Shown here: piece by piece, positions 1-16,354 of the stretch
Layout of the letters: every line of letters starts with the position of its first letter
How positions within the stretch are numbered: position 1 is the stretch's first letter
Source: Ectopseudomonas mendocina
GTDB lineage: Bacteria; Pseudomonadota; Gammaproteobacteria; Pseudomonadales; Pseudomonadaceae
DNA length: 64,000 bases
Direction: 5' to 3'
NCBI RefSeq assembly: GCF_016008875.1
Contig: NZ_JADTQG010000014.1
Span: forward strand, 98,934 to 162,933
The notes under the pieces: generated by a model
The model's input: only the letters and a program-made list of their open reading frames with translations
Database searches by the model: none
Told to the model about the DNA's origin: nothing
Made by a program: the position numbers and the translations under genes

Positions 1-99
1 AAGCCAGCAGTACCGGACGGGATCACGCGCCCCACGCATGATTCAAGCCAGGCAATATCACCCCATAGGGCCACGCCCTCACTACGTACAGGATTGCCC

Positions 100-1995
100 A
101 TGTCCTTTGCTTCCCTCGGTCTCTCCGAGGCTCTAGTCCGTGCGATCGAATCCGCCGGCTACACCCAGCCCACTCCGGTGCAACAGCGGGCCATTCCCGC
201 CGTGTTGCAAGGTCGCGACCTCATGGTGGCGGCGCAAACGGGCACGGGCAAGACCGCAGGTTTCGCCCTGCCGATTCTCGAGCGTCTGTTCCCCGCCGGC
301 CACCCGGACCGCGAACAGCGCCACGGCCCGAAACAACCGCGCGTGCTGGTGCTGACGCCCACCCGCGAGCTGGCCGCCCAGGTCCACGACAGCTTCAAGA
401 TCTACGCACGTGACCTTAAATTCGTCAGCGCCTGCATCTTCGGCGGTGTCGGCATGAACCCGCAGGTGCAGGCACTGGCCAAGGGTGTCGACGTACTCGT
501 CGCCTGCCCGGGCCGTCTGCTCGACCTGGCCGGGCAAGGCAGCGTCGACCTGTCCCACGTGGAAATCCTCGTGCTGGACGAAGCCGACCGCATGCTCGAC
601 ATGGGCTTCATCCATGACGTGAAGAAGGTCCTCGCCCGCCTCCCGGCCAAGCGCCAGAACCTGCTGTTCTCGGCGACCTTTTCCAAGGACATCACCGACC
701 TGGCCGGCAAGCTGCTGCATAACCCCGAGCGCATTGAGGTCACCCCGCCGAACACCACGGTCGAGCGCATCGAACAGCGCGTGTTCCGCCTGGCTGCCAG
801 CCACAAGCGCGCCCTGCTCGCCCACCTGATCACTCAGGGTGCCTGGGAACAGGTGCTGGTGTTCACCCGCACCAAGCACGGCGCCAACCGCCTCGCCGAG
901 TACCTCGACAAGCACGGCCTGCCGGCTGCCGCGATCCACGGCAACAAGAGCCAGAACGCGCGCACCAAGGCCCTGGCCGACTTCAAGGCGAACCAGGTGC
1001 GCATCCTCGTTGCCACCGATATCGCCGCCCGCGGCCTGGATATCGACCAGCTGCCGCATGTGGTCAACTTCGAGCTGCCCAACGTCGAGGAAGACTACGT
1101 CCACCGTATCGGCCGTACCGGCCGCGCAGGCCGTAGCGGCGAGGCCATCTCGCTGGTCGCCCCGGACGAAGAGAAGCTGCTGAAGAGCATCGAGCGAATG
1201 ACCAAGCAGAAGATCCCCGATGGCGATCTGATGGGCTTCGATGCCAGCGCCGTTGAAGCGGAGCGCCCGGAAGTGCGCGAGCCGCGCCAACCGCGCAATG
1301 CCGGCCAGAAGAAGCAGAAGGCCGAAGGCGGCGACAAGCCCAAGGGTGAGCGCCACAGCGGCGGCCGCAAGGACAAGGGTAAGGACGGCGGCAAGGAGCA
1401 GAAGGCCAAGCCGCAAGGCCAGGGCCGTCGTGGCCAGGGCCAGCGCAACGGCGGCCAGGGCCAGGCCGCGGCAGCCATCCCGGCGCTGCCGCCGGATCGT
1501 GATCCGGAAGAATTCCTCGACGACGATATCGACAACTTCGGTAACCGCGTCGACTACGTCAGCCCGAACCAGAACAAGCAGCAGGGTCGTGGCCGTCGCT
1601 CCGGTGGCGCACCGGCCAATGGCGCGCCGCAGGGTCAGCCGCGCCAGAACGGCAAGGGGCAGCGCAACAACAACGGCGGCGGCGGCGGCAACGGTGCAGG
1701 CAAGAACCGTCGCCAGGGTGGCGGCCAGGCCGGCCAGGGTGGTCAGGGGCGTAACGGCGCCAATCGCGGCCGTGGTCGCCCAGCCAATGACGGCCGGATC
1801 ACCTCGCTCGACCGCGACGAGCTGCCACGCTCCGATGCAGCCGTGCGCAACCCGCGCGAGAAGCAGCCGGTCATCATGCACAAGGGCTCGCGCCTGGATC
1901 GCTTCCCCACCGCCGAGCAACTCGACGAGCTGAGCAACAACAGCCGTCCGCGTGGCGAGAAGCCGGCGCTGCTCACGCGTAATCGCGACGAGTAA
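100..1995 (+). CDS. rhlE2: DEAD-box ATP-dependent RNA helicase, RhlE2 type
   Basis: 631 residues. The helicase core (about 1-375) carries all the family motifs: the Q motif region with [10 protein letters not shown], motif I AQTGTGKT, Ia [36 protein letters not shown] and [12 protein letters not shown]. Residues after about 380 form a long, low-complexity tail rich in Gly, Arg, Gln, Asn and Lys that should be disordered and bind RNA. A tail of this kind is known for the P. aeruginosa RhlE2 paralogue, where it contributes RNA binding and degradosome contacts; that assignment here is inference from the tail and the locus. An in-frame TTG lies at 94, but the ATG at 100 is better placed behind AGGA at 90-93. 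The gene ends just before a strong bidirectional terminator. The 99 bases before it show no complete gene. Confidence 0.93.
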   Translation: MSFASLGLSEALVRAIESAGYTQPTPVQQRAIPAVLQGRDLMVAAQTGTGKTAGFALPILERLFPAGHPDREQRHGPKQPRVLVLTPTRELAAQVHDSFKIYARDLKFVSACIFGGVGMNPQVQALAKGVDVLVACPGRLLDLAGQGSVDLSHVEILVLDEADRMLDMGFIHDVKKVLARLPAKRQNLLFSATFSKDITDLAGKLLHNPERIEVTPPNTTVERIEQRVFRLAASHKRALLAHLITQGAWEQVLVFTRTKHGANRLAEYLDKHGLPAAAIHGNKSQNARTKALADFKANQVRILVATDIAARGLDIDQLPHVVNFELPNVEEDYVHRIGRTGRAGRSGEAISLVAPDEEKLLKSIERMTKQKIPDGDLMGFDASAVEAERPEVREPRQPRNAGQKKQKAEGGDKPKGERHSGGRKDKGKDGGKEQKAKPQGQGRRGQGQRNGGQGQAAAAIPALPPDRDPEEFLDDDIDNFGNRVDYVSPNQNKQQGRGRRSGGAPANGAPQGQPRQNGKGQRNNNGGGGGNGAGKNRRQGGGQAGQGGQGRNGANRGRGRPANDGRITSLDRDELPRSDAAVRNPREKQPVIMHKGSRLDRFPTAEQLDELSNNSRPRGEKPALLTRNRDE

Positions 1996-2010
1996 GCTGA
2001 CGCGCAAACG

Positions 2011-2038
2011 AAAACGCCGCCCAATGGGCGGCGTTTTT
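2011..2038. terminator. Bidirectional rho-independent terminator between rhlE2 and yceI
   Basis: A perfect GC-rich stem (acgccgccc / gggcggcgt) with a 3-base loop is flanked by A-run on the left and T-run on the right, so it can stop transcription from both convergent genes. Confidence 0.9.
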
Positions 2039-2118
2039 GTTTAGGGGGAGAGGCCAGTGGAGAACCAGCCCTCTCCCGCCCTTCGGGCAAATCAGCCGGC
2101 CGCAAGCGGCCGCTTTCT

Positions 2119-2694
2119 TTACTGACGAATACCTTCGACCGAGATGATCAGCTCGACGGTTTCCGAAGCCGGGCCGAGGTCCATGGCGATATCGAAGTCC
2201 TTCAGCTTCAGCGTGGTGGTGCCTTCGAAGCCGGCGCGGTAGCCGCCCCACGGGTCCTTGCCTTCGCCGATGAACTTGGCGGCGATGACGACCGGTTTGG
2301 TCACGCCGTTCAGGGTCAGGTTACCGGTAATGTCAGCGGTGCCTTCGCCAGTGGACTTGACCGAAGTGGACTCGAAGGTCGCGGTGTCGTGCTTGCTGGC
2401 GTTGAGGAAGTCGGCGCTGCGGATGTGCTTGTCGCGCTCGGCGTGGTTGGTGTCGACGCTGGCGGTCTTCAGGTTCACGCTGACCTTGCTCTCTTCGGGC
2501 TTGGCGGCGTCGAAGCTGAACTTGCCGTCGAAGTCCTTGAAGGTGCCATACAGCCAGCTGTAACCCAGGTGGCTGATCTTAAAGTTGACGAAAGCGTGCT
2601 GGCCTTGCTTGTCGATGACGTAATCGGCCGCCATGGCCTGGCCGCCGATCAGAGCGGAGCCCAGAACCAGTGCAGCGAGGGCGTTCTTCAACAT
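2119..2694 (-). CDS. YceI family periplasmic lipid-binding-like protein
   Basis: 191 residues with a clear Sec signal peptide (hydrophobic 4-20, cleavage likely after AMA at 22). The mature part is a YceI lipocalin-like beta barrel: a [18 protein letters not shown] segment, the [15 protein letters not shown] strand pair, and a C-terminal LIISVEG strand typical of the family. YceI proteins bind isoprenoid or amphiphilic ligands in the periplasm. The PAO1 homologue at the equivalent locus has been described as a secreted small protease (PasP), but I see no protease motif here. It lies 60 bp downstream of the cytochrome b561 gene on the same strand, the classic yceJ-yceI pairing, so the two are probably co-transcribed. 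Confidence 0.92.
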   Translation of the reverse strand: MLKNALAALVLGSALIGGQAMAADYVIDKQGQHAFVNFKISHLGYSWLYGTFKDFDGKFSFDAAKPEESKVSVNLKTASVDTNHAERDKHIRSADFLNASKHDTATFESTSVKSTGEGTADITGNLTLNGVTKPVVIAAKFIGEGKDPWGGYRAGFEGTTTLKLKDFDIAMDLGPASETVELIISVEGIRQ

Positions 2695-2754
2695 GGGGTG
2701 TTCTCCTTGCGAGGTTGTCGATCTATGTGGGCAATGGCCCGGTTATGAAATGCT

Positions 2755-3300
2755 TCAGCGCCCGAACATCCGCAGCAGGGTGCTGTCGCGGTCGATGAAA
2801 TGGTGTTTGAGTGCCGCCAGGCCATGCAGGCCGGCGAAGATCACCAGGCCCCAGGCCAGGTATTCGTGGATGGCGCCGGCGATGTCTTCCTGTTGCGGGA
2901 TACCGGTCACGGTGGCCGGCACGCTGAACAATCCGAATACCTCGATGCCACGGCCATCGGCGGTGGAGATCAGGTAACCGGAGATCATCACACCGAACAG
3001 GCCGAGATAGAGCACACCATGCCCCAGCTTGGAGGCCAGGCGAGTGAGCTGGCCGTGGCTGGCCAGAGCAGCCGGCGCCGGATTGAGCAGGCGCCACAGC
3101 ACACGCAGCAGCATGACGGCGAACAACAGGATGCCGATGCTCTTGTGCAGGTCGGGCGCGCTCTGCCGCCACGGGTCGTAATAGCTAAGCCCCACCATCC
3201 AGAAGCCAAGGCCGAACAGACCGAATACGGCCAACGCGACCAGCCAGTGCAGCAGCACGCTGACCAGACCATAACGAGCAGAGGTGTTGCGCCATTGCAT
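2755..3300 (-). CDS. Cytochrome b561 (YceJ type), di-heme membrane protein
   Basis: 181 residues with four predicted membrane helices (about 12-37, 52-72, 92-112, 143-165). Candidate heme b ligands lie in helices at the expected places: His18, His52, His94, His145 and His159. The protein belongs to the bacterial cytochrome b561 / Ni-hydrogenase b-type family and should move electrons between the quinone pool and a periplasmic or membrane partner. Its downstream neighbour is the YceI protein, a pair conserved widely in proteobacteria, which suggests a shared periplasmic redox or lipid role that is still poorly defined. Confidence 0.9.
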   Translation of the reverse strand: MQWRNTSARYGLVSVLLHWLVALAVFGLFGLGFWMVGLSYYDPWRQSAPDLHKSIGILLFAVMLLRVLWRLLNPAPAALASHGQLTRLASKLGHGVLYLGLFGVMISGYLISTADGRGIEVFGLFSVPATVTGIPQQEDIAGAIHEYLAWGLVIFAGLHGLAALKHHFIDRDSTLLRMFGR

Positions 3301-3559
3301 GGGGGGCTTTCCTGATTCAGATTCCGAGCAAGACTAACGGCAAATATATCGATTTAAAGCGGAATTTTTCGCTATGAAACATCGAGAAATGCGATATCTA
3401 GCTTCGAACGCCTGAGTACCGACCCGCTTGGTGCCCAGTGCTCGGCGCAAAGTTCATCGCCAGCAGCGCCGACGGTACGTAACGCCGGACCGACGGCAGC
3501 GGCCACGCCCCTGCGGCGGCTTCTGGTAGGCTGTGCCGCCGAACATTGGGAGATAGCTC
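3301..3559. promoter_or_regulatory. Divergent promoter region, cytochrome b561 / bioA
   Basis: 259 bp without a credible gene. The half near the cytochrome gene is AT-rich (3340-3405), with an atatcg / cgatat inverted pair. The half near bioA is GC-rich and can fold into small hairpins. bioA has a good ribosome site, gggaga, at 3548-3553. No BioR or BirA operator that I know is evident. Confidence 0.4.
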
Positions 3560-4966
3560 ATGAGCCTGAACGATCACTGGATGCAACGCGATCTCGACGT
3601 GTTGTGGCACCCCTGCACCCAGATGAAGGATCACGAGCGCCTGCCGCTGGTGGCGATTCGCAAGGCCTCCGGTGTCTGGCTGGAAGACTTCGATGGCAAG
3701 CGCTATCTGGATGCGGTCAGCTCCTGGTGGGTGAACGTCTTCGGCCATGCCAACCCACGCATCAATGCGCGCATCCGCGAGCAGCTGGAAAGCCTCGAAC
3801 ACGTGATGCTCGCCGGCTTCACCCATCAGCCGGTGATCGAGTTGTCCGAACGTCTGGTGCAGATCACTCCGGCCGGTCTGAACAAGGTGTTCTATGCCGA
3901 CAACGGCTCCTCGGGCATCGAGGTGGCGTTGAAAATGAGCTTTCACTACTGGCTCAACAAGGGCCAGGCCGACAAGAAGCGCTTCGTCACCCTAAGCAAC
4001 AGTTATCACGGCGAAACCGTGGCGGCGATGTCGGTGGGCGATGTGTCGCTGTTCACCGATACCTACAAGGCGCTGCTGCTCGACACGATCAAGGTGCCCA
4101 GCCCGGACTGCTACCTGCGCCCAGAAGGCGTGAGCTGGGAGGAACACTCGCGTGTCATGTTCGCGCACATGGAGCAGACGCTGGCCGAGCATCACCACGA
4201 AGTCGCCGCAGTGATCGTCGAACCGCTGATCCAGGGCGCCGGCGGCATGCGCATGTACCACCCGATCTACCTCAAGCTGTTGCGCGAGGCCTGCGACCGC
4301 TACGGCGTGCACCTGATCCATGACGAGATCGCCGTCGGCTTCGGCCGCACCGGCACGATGTTCGCGTGCGAGCAGGCCGGCATCACCCCGGACTTCCTGG
4401 TGCTGTCCAAGGCTTTGACCGGCGGCTACCTGCCGATGGCCGCGGTGCTGACCACAGATGACGTCTATGGCGCCTTCTACGATGACTACGCCACGCTGCG
4501 CGCCTTCCTTCACTCGCACACCTACACCGGCAATCCGCTGGCCTGTGCCGCCGCGCTGGCGACCCTGGACATCTTCCGCGATAACGATGTGATCGAACGC
4601 AACAAGGCCCTGGCAGCGCGCATGGCCAGCGCCACGGCGCACCTGGCCGATCACCCGCATGTCGCCGAAGTGCGCCAGACCGGCATGGCCTTGGCTATCG
4701 AGATGGTCCAGGACAAGGCCGCCAAGACCGCCTATCCGTGGCAGGAGCGCCGCGGCCTGCGCGTGTATCAGCATGCACTGGAGCGTGGCGCCCTGCTGCG
4801 CCCGCTGGGCAGCGTGGTGTATTTCCTGCCGCCGTACGTGATCAGCCCGGAGGAGATCGATTTCCTCGCCGAGGTGGCCAGCGAAGGCATCGATATCGCC
4901 ACTCGCGAATCGGTCAGCGTGGCGGTGGACAACAGCCACTATCCGGATCATCGCGATCCGGGCTAG
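3560..4966 (+). CDS. bioA: Adenosylmethionine-8-amino-7-oxononanoate aminotransferase
   Basis: 468 residues, class III PLP aminotransferase. It converts 7-keto-8-aminopelargonate to 7,8-diaminopelargonate using S-adenosylmethionine as amino donor, in biotin synthesis in the cytoplasm. Visible features: the N-terminal substrate segment SSWWVNVFGHANP, the PLP phosphate site around NGSSGIEVALKM, the Asp of HDEIAVGFGRTG that contacts the pyridine nitrogen, and the Schiff-base lysine in LSKALTGGY at residue 284. The length is somewhat above the ~430 of E. coli BioA because of a C-terminal extension. The other bio genes are not here; a detached bioA is usual in Pseudomonas. rsmE follows on the same strand after an 88-bp repeat-containing gap. 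Confidence 0.95.
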   Translation: MSLNDHWMQRDLDVLWHPCTQMKDHERLPLVAIRKASGVWLEDFDGKRYLDAVSSWWVNVFGHANPRINARIREQLESLEHVMLAGFTHQPVIELSERLVQITPAGLNKVFYADNGSSGIEVALKMSFHYWLNKGQADKKRFVTLSNSYHGETVAAMSVGDVSLFTDTYKALLLDTIKVPSPDCYLRPEGVSWEEHSRVMFAHMEQTLAEHHHEVAAVIVEPLIQGAGGMRMYHPIYLKLLREACDRYGVHLIHDEIAVGFGRTGTMFACEQAGITPDFLVLSKALTGGYLPMAAVLTTDDVYGAFYDDYATLRAFLHSHTYTGNPLACAAALATLDIFRDNDVIERNKALAARMASATAHLADHPHVAEVRQTGMALAIEMVQDKAAKTAYPWQERRGLRVYQHALERGALLRPLGSVVYFLPPYVISPEEIDFLAEVASEGIDIATRESVSVAVDNSHYPDHRDPG

Positions 4967-4972
4967 AAGCAA

Positions 4973-5054
4973 CCGCAAGCCCCAAGCTGCAAGTAAAAGC
5001 CAGCGTCGTTGCTTTACACTTGCGACTTTCCACTTGCCGCCTGCAGCTGTCCTT
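4973..5054. repeat. GCAAG/AAGCTGCAAG-type intergenic repeat
   Basis: The bioA-rsmE gap contains caagctgcaag at its left side and ttgccgcctgcagctg at its right side. This is the same family as the larger copies before tonB3 and algH, and appears to be a degenerate inverted-repeat element. Confidence 0.5.
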
Positions 5055-5774
5055 ATGCGCCTATCCCGTTTCTTCATCGACGCCCCGCTCTCCCTTGGCC
5101 AGCACGAACTGCCCGAGGCACAGGCCCACTACATCGGTCGTGTGCTGCGCCATGCCGTGGGCGATGCCGTGCAGCTGTTCGACGGCAGCGGCCAGGAATA
5201 CCTCGGCGAGCTGATCGAGGTGGGCAAGAAAAGCGTGCGCGTCGAGCTGCGCGAGTCTGTCGCCGGGCTCAGCGAATCACCGCTGCGTATTCATCTGGGC
5301 CAGGGCCTGTCACGCGGCGAGCGCATGGACTGGGCGATCCAGAAAGCCACCGAGCTCGGCGCCAGCGAAATCACCCCGATCGTCTCCGCGCGCTGCGAGG
5401 TACGCCTGAAGGACGAGCGTGCCGACAAGCGTATGGCGCACTGGCGCCAGGTGGCGATCAGCGCCTGCGAGCAATGCGGCCGTTCGGTACTTCCGCTGAT
5501 CCATCCGCCGCTGGAGCTGGACGCCTGGCTGCGGCAGACCGAGGCCGATCTGAAGCTGGTATTGCACCCGGTCGCAGAGCCCTGGGTCGGCCATACCCCG
5601 CCGCGCTCGCTGGCATTTCTGATCGGCCCGGAAGGCGGTTTGAGCGATGCCGAAGTCGAACAGGCCAAAGGCTCCGGCTTCCATGCCGCCCGCCTCGGAC
5701 CACGGGTTTTGCGCACGGAAACGGCCCCCGTGGTGGCCTTGAGTGTCGCTCAACAGCTCTGGGGCGACCTCTAG
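5055..5774 (+). CDS. rsmE: 16S rRNA (uracil1498-N3)-methyltransferase
   Basis: 239 residues, the usual size. The N-terminal PUA-like domain begins MRLSRFFIDAPL. The C-terminal SPOUT domain has the trefoil-knot SAM-binding signature FLIGPEGGLSDAEVEQA followed by LGPRVLRTETAP. The enzyme methylates U1498 of 16S rRNA in the assembled 30S subunit. An upstream in-frame start at 5034 would add seven residues that do not belong to the family, so ATG at 5055 is preferred. In PAO1 rsmE also lies between bioA and the chp genes. Confidence 0.95.
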   Translation: MRLSRFFIDAPLSLGQHELPEAQAHYIGRVLRHAVGDAVQLFDGSGQEYLGELIEVGKKSVRVELRESVAGLSESPLRIHLGQGLSRGERMDWAIQKATELGASEITPIVSARCEVRLKDERADKRMAHWRQVAISACEQCGRSVLPLIHPPLELDAWLRQTEADLKLVLHPVAEPWVGHTPPRSLAFLIGPEGGLSDAEVEQAKGSGFHAARLGPRVLRTETAPVVALSVAQQLWGDL

Positions 5775-5777
5775 GCG

Positions 5778-5811
5778 CAAAATGTCGCCTTGCCGTAACA
5801 AAATGTGACCT
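5778..5811 (+). promoter_or_regulatory. 21-bp-spaced direct repeat upstream of the symporter gene
   Basis: caaaatgtcgcct at 5778-5790 recurs as caaaatgtgacct at 5799-5811, exactly 21 bp (two helical turns) apart. That spacing suits a regulator binding one face of the DNA. The tgtcgcc, cgtaaca and tgtgacc heptamers vaguely resemble Pho-box half sites, but the match is weak. Confidence 0.4.
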
Positions 5812-5985
5812 CAAGAGATTGCAAGTCCGGCAGTCTTTGTCATGCTCTGCGCGCCGCACGCGCGACCCGCTCACCAGCGACCCGCGCGCGGCCGAGGCCG
5901 GCGCCCCGCAGCGTCGTTCTCTTCCAATAACAAACAACGGGCCTCGGCACCGCCCAAAAGGCGGCCGCATGCCCAGGAGCATTGC

Positions 5986-7458
5986 ATGAACGAACTGGTC
6001 TCGACCCTAAACGGTCTGGTCTGGAGCCCGGCGCTGATCTATCTGTGTCTCGGCGTTGGTCTCTACTTCTCCCTGCGCGGCCGCTTTCTCCAGGTTCGCC
6101 ACTTCAAAGAAATGATTCGCCTGATGTTCACCGGCAAGACCGATGAACATGGCATCACCTCCTTCCAAGCCCTGACCATGACCCTCGCCGGTCGCGTCGG
6201 TACCGGCAACATCGCCGGTGTGGCCACCGCGATCACCTTCGGTGGTCCGGGTGCCGTGTTCTGGATGTGGATGGTGGCCTTCCTCGGCGCCAGCTCGGCG
6301 TTCGTCGAGTCCACCCTCGGCCAGGTGTACAAGGAAAAGCTCAACGGTGAATACCGTGGTGGCCCGGCCTTCTACATCGAGCGTGGCCTGGGCCTGAAGT
6401 GGTACGCCTGGCTGTTCGCCATCGTTACCGTGTTCGCCTGCGGCCTGCTGCTGCCGGGCGTACAGGCCAACTCCATCGCCTCCAGCGTTAACACCGCCTT
6501 CGGTATCGACCCGAACGTCACCGCCGCCGTACTGGCCGTGCTGATCGGTCTGATCATCTTCGGTGGCGTCAAGCGCATCGCCCACTTCACTCAGGTGGTC
6601 GTGCCATTCATGGCGCTGGGCTACATCCTGGTCGCGATGGTGATCATCCTGCTGAACATCTCTCAGCTGCCGGAAGTCGTGATGCTGATCGTCAAGAGCG
6701 CCTTCGGCCTCGAGGCCGGCTTCGGCGCCATCGTCGGCCTGGCCATCCAGTGGGGCGTCAAGCGCGGCGTGTACTCCAACGAAGCCGGTCAGGGTACTGG
6801 CCCGCATGCTTCGTCGGCTGCTGCCGTCAGCCACCCGGCCAAGCAGGGCCTGGTTCAGGGCTTCTCGGTCTACATCGACACCCTGTTCGTCTGCTCCGCT
6901 ACCGCCTTCATGCTGCTGATCACCGGTCAGTACAACGTGCAGGCGCCCGATGGCAGCGCGATGTTCACCGGTATCGCCGGTGTCGCCGCAGGTCCGGGCT
7001 ACGTGCAGACCGCGATGGAGAACATGATGCCGGGCTTCGGTAACGCCTTCGTTGCCATCGCCCTGTTCTTCTTCGCCTTCACCACCATCCTGGCGTACTA
7101 CTACATCGCCGAGACCAACATCGCCTACATCAACCGCAAGGTGAAGCGCCCCATCCTCACCCTGCTGCTGAAGTTCGGCATCATCGCGGCCACCGTTTAC
7201 GGCACCGTGCACACCGCCACCTTCGCCTGGGACCTGGGTGACCTCGGTGTGGGCCTGATGGCCTGGCTGAACATCATCGCCATCCTGCTCATGCACAAGG
7301 TCGCCTACAAGTGCCTGAAGGACTACGAGCAGCAGCTGGACGAGGGCAAGGACCCGGTATTCAACCCGGAGAAACTCGGCATCACCAATGCCGACTACTG
7401 GACCTCGGAAGACAACCGGACTGCGGATAAGACCGAAGCGCAGCAACCGCAGCGCTGA
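5986..7458 (+). CDS. Alanine/glycine:cation symporter (AGCS family)
   Basis: 490 residues, an inner-membrane sodium-coupled amino acid carrier with 10-11 hydrophobic segments. Family signatures are clear: GVGLYFSLRGRFLQVRHF near the N terminus, TLAGRVGTGNIAGVATAI, FWMWMVAFLGASSAFVE, and GVKRGVYSNEAGQGTGPHA in the second half. The reading frame opens upstream at 5842, but that stretch is not family-like. The ATG at 5986 follows AGGAG at 5975-5979. A 211-bp upstream region with a direct repeat suggests its own promoter. It is convergent with chpC and shares a terminator with it. At this position PAO1 has chpD and chpE instead. Confidence 0.92.
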   Translation: MNELVSTLNGLVWSPALIYLCLGVGLYFSLRGRFLQVRHFKEMIRLMFTGKTDEHGITSFQALTMTLAGRVGTGNIAGVATAITFGGPGAVFWMWMVAFLGASSAFVESTLGQVYKEKLNGEYRGGPAFYIERGLGLKWYAWLFAIVTVFACGLLLPGVQANSIASSVNTAFGIDPNVTAAVLAVLIGLIIFGGVKRIAHFTQVVVPFMALGYILVAMVIILLNISQLPEVVMLIVKSAFGLEAGFGAIVGLAIQWGVKRGVYSNEAGQGTGPHASSAAAVSHPAKQGLVQGFSVYIDTLFVCSATAFMLLITGQYNVQAPDGSAMFTGIAGVAAGPGYVQTAMENMMPGFGNAFVAIALFFFAFTTILAYYYIAETNIAYINRKVKRPILTLLLKFGIIAATVYGTVHTATFAWDLGDLGVGLMAWLNIIAILLMHKVAYKCLKDYEQQLDEGKDPVFNPEKLGITNADYWTSEDNRTADKTEAQQPQR

Positions 7459-7476
7459 TAGCCTGAAAGCAGTATC

Positions 7477-7506
7477 AAAAAAGCCCCGGCAATGCCGGGG
7501 CTTTTT
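7477..7506. terminator. Bidirectional terminator between the symporter gene and chpC
   Basis: A perfect stem (aaaagccccggc / gccggggctttt) with loop aat, A-run before and T-run after; it serves both convergent genes. Confidence 0.92.
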
Positions 7507-7536
7507 CATGGGCGCTCGCCTGAGCGCGGGCTAACT

Positions 7537-8007
7537 TCAGATCAGGCCGGCATCGGCGAGCAGTTGCTCCAGCGCGGCCAGATCCGGAATGCGCACCACG
7601 TCGTCACCGACGCGCGCGGCGCCCAGCTCCAGCGGCGCCAGCTCGACATCGGCTGCCGGCAGGTCGCTACCGACCTTCAGCGAGCGCGGAATGCCCTGCA
7701 CCAGCAGAGCGATGAACTTGACCTTGGGCCGCCCGCCCAGGGCATTGATCACCGCCACGCGGGCACCGCTGGCGACCGGCGCCTGGGCACCGCTGGCGGC
7801 CTCGAAGGACAGCAACGGCAGGCGCAGGTCACGCCAGGCGACCTGCCCGAGAAACCAGTCGGGGGTGCCCTCACTGACCTGCGGCGCGCGATAGGGAATC
7901 AGCTCGGCCACCGCCACGTTGGGCAGCAGCAGGGTGCGGTCGGCCAGGGGCACCAGCAGGCCGGTAAGACCGGCGGCGCTGTTCTGGGTGGCGACGGCTT
8001 GGCTCAT
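7537..8007 (-). CDS. chpC: ChpC, CheW-like adaptor of the Pil-Chp system
   Basis: 156 residues forming one CheW domain (VAELIPYRAPQ, DWFLGQVAWRDLRLPLLSFE, VAVINALGG). It should bridge a methyl-accepting receptor to the ChpA kinase; in P. aeruginosa it is one of two CheW-type proteins of the cluster and is dispensable for twitching. The frame stays open to 8103, but the family start is MSQAV at 8007. It is the last gene of the minus-strand cluster, 10 bp after chpB, and ends at the shared terminator. Confidence 0.9.
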   Translation of the reverse strand: MSQAVATQNSAAGLTGLLVPLADRTLLLPNVAVAELIPYRAPQVSEGTPDWFLGQVAWRDLRLPLLSFEAASGAQAPVASGARVAVINALGGRPKVKFIALLVQGIPRSLKVGSDLPAADVELAPLELGAARVGDDVVRIPDLAALEQLLADAGLI

Positions 8008-8017
8008 TGAAACGTCC

Positions 8018-9033
8018 TCAACTGCAATGTTCGGCGAGGTGATTGACCAGCGCCACGGCCAGCTCGCGCGGGTCGGCGCTGAAGCTGCTGTAGCCGCCCT
8101 CACGCAGGCTGTCTGGCATGCTCGGGCTGGCGCAGCTGTCGGCGCGCTGGGTCCAGATCACCCCGCCCTGGCGTTTGACGTAGGCAGCGGCGGCACTGCC
8201 GTCGCTGCCCATGCCGCTGAACGCGATCACGCCGCACTGGGCACCGAATTGCTGCGCCAGGTTGAGCATCATCTGATCGATAGAGGGGCTGTAGGGCTCG
8301 GGCCAGCCGCGCTCGGCAATCTGCATCGCGCCGTCCTCGGCAAAGCCCAGCTCGCGAGTGATCGGCGCCACCACAACCTCGCCACAGCGCACCGGGTCGC
8401 CATGCCGCGCCGCGTTGACGTGCCACTGGCTGTGGCGCCCGACTGCCTGCGGCAATGTCGCCTCGAAACTGGCGTCGATGTGCTGGGCATAGATGAACCC
8501 GATGGGCAGACCACCCGGCAATGCATCGAGGAAGGCCTTGACCGCCGCCGGGCCGCCCAGCGAAGCCGCCAGCAACCAGACCTGGCGTGCCGGCTCACCG
8601 GCTTTCAGCGGCGTGTTGGCCAGCGCCTGCGGCAGCTCCAGGCGCGCCGGACGCTGCGCCTCGTCGAGCAATGCCTGCAGGCTGGGGCCGACCGCCTGGG
8701 TCGAGTCACCGACCAGACGCTTGAGCTTGCTGAACAGGCTGCGCTCCCAGCGCGGGTAGTTTTCCGAATGGCGCTCGGGCGCGTGGCCCTCGCCGAACAG
8801 CACCGGGGCGCTGGCGCGCTCCAGCAGGCTGTCGACCAGCGGAGAATCTTCCGACTGTGCCAGGTCCACCAACCACAGGTCGGTCTCGCAGGCCGCCAGC
8901 GCTTGCTCGTCGAGGCGTGCCGGGTCGCTGTTGAGTACCACCTGGTAGCCGCCACCGGCCAATGCCTGCTGCAGCACATGGCGCTGCAGCGAGGTGTCGG
9001 CGATTACTGCGATACGCGCGGAGGATTTGTCTG

Positions 9034-9037
<4 letters not shown>
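8018..9037 (-). CDS. chpB: ChpB, chemoreceptor methylesterase (CheB type)
   Basis: 339 residues. The C-terminal CheB esterase domain shows the nucleophile segment LLAASLGGPAAVKAF, the histidine in IYAQHIDASFE and the aspartate of FSGMGSDGS. The N-terminal ~120 residues resemble a degenerate receiver (RIAVIADTSLQRHVLQQAL, then LWLVDLA) without a convincing full acidic pocket. It should remove methyl groups added to PilJ by PilK. Its start overlaps the chpA stop by 4 bp (9034-9037), indicating translational coupling. Confidence 0.92.
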
Positions 9038-16329
<7,292 letters not shown>

Positions 16330-16354
16330 AGCCACTCCACTCATAAACTTGGCC

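Noticed and set aside
133..2007. 624-residue open frame on the minus strand opposite rhlE2
   Set aside because: Low-complexity Ala/Leu/Val translation of the antisense of a high-GC gene; no domain, and the plus-strand helicase is certain.
5778..5811. Pho box
   Set aside because: Heptamers are 11 and 10 bp apart and match the consensus at only about 11 of 17 positions; reported instead as an unassigned direct repeat.
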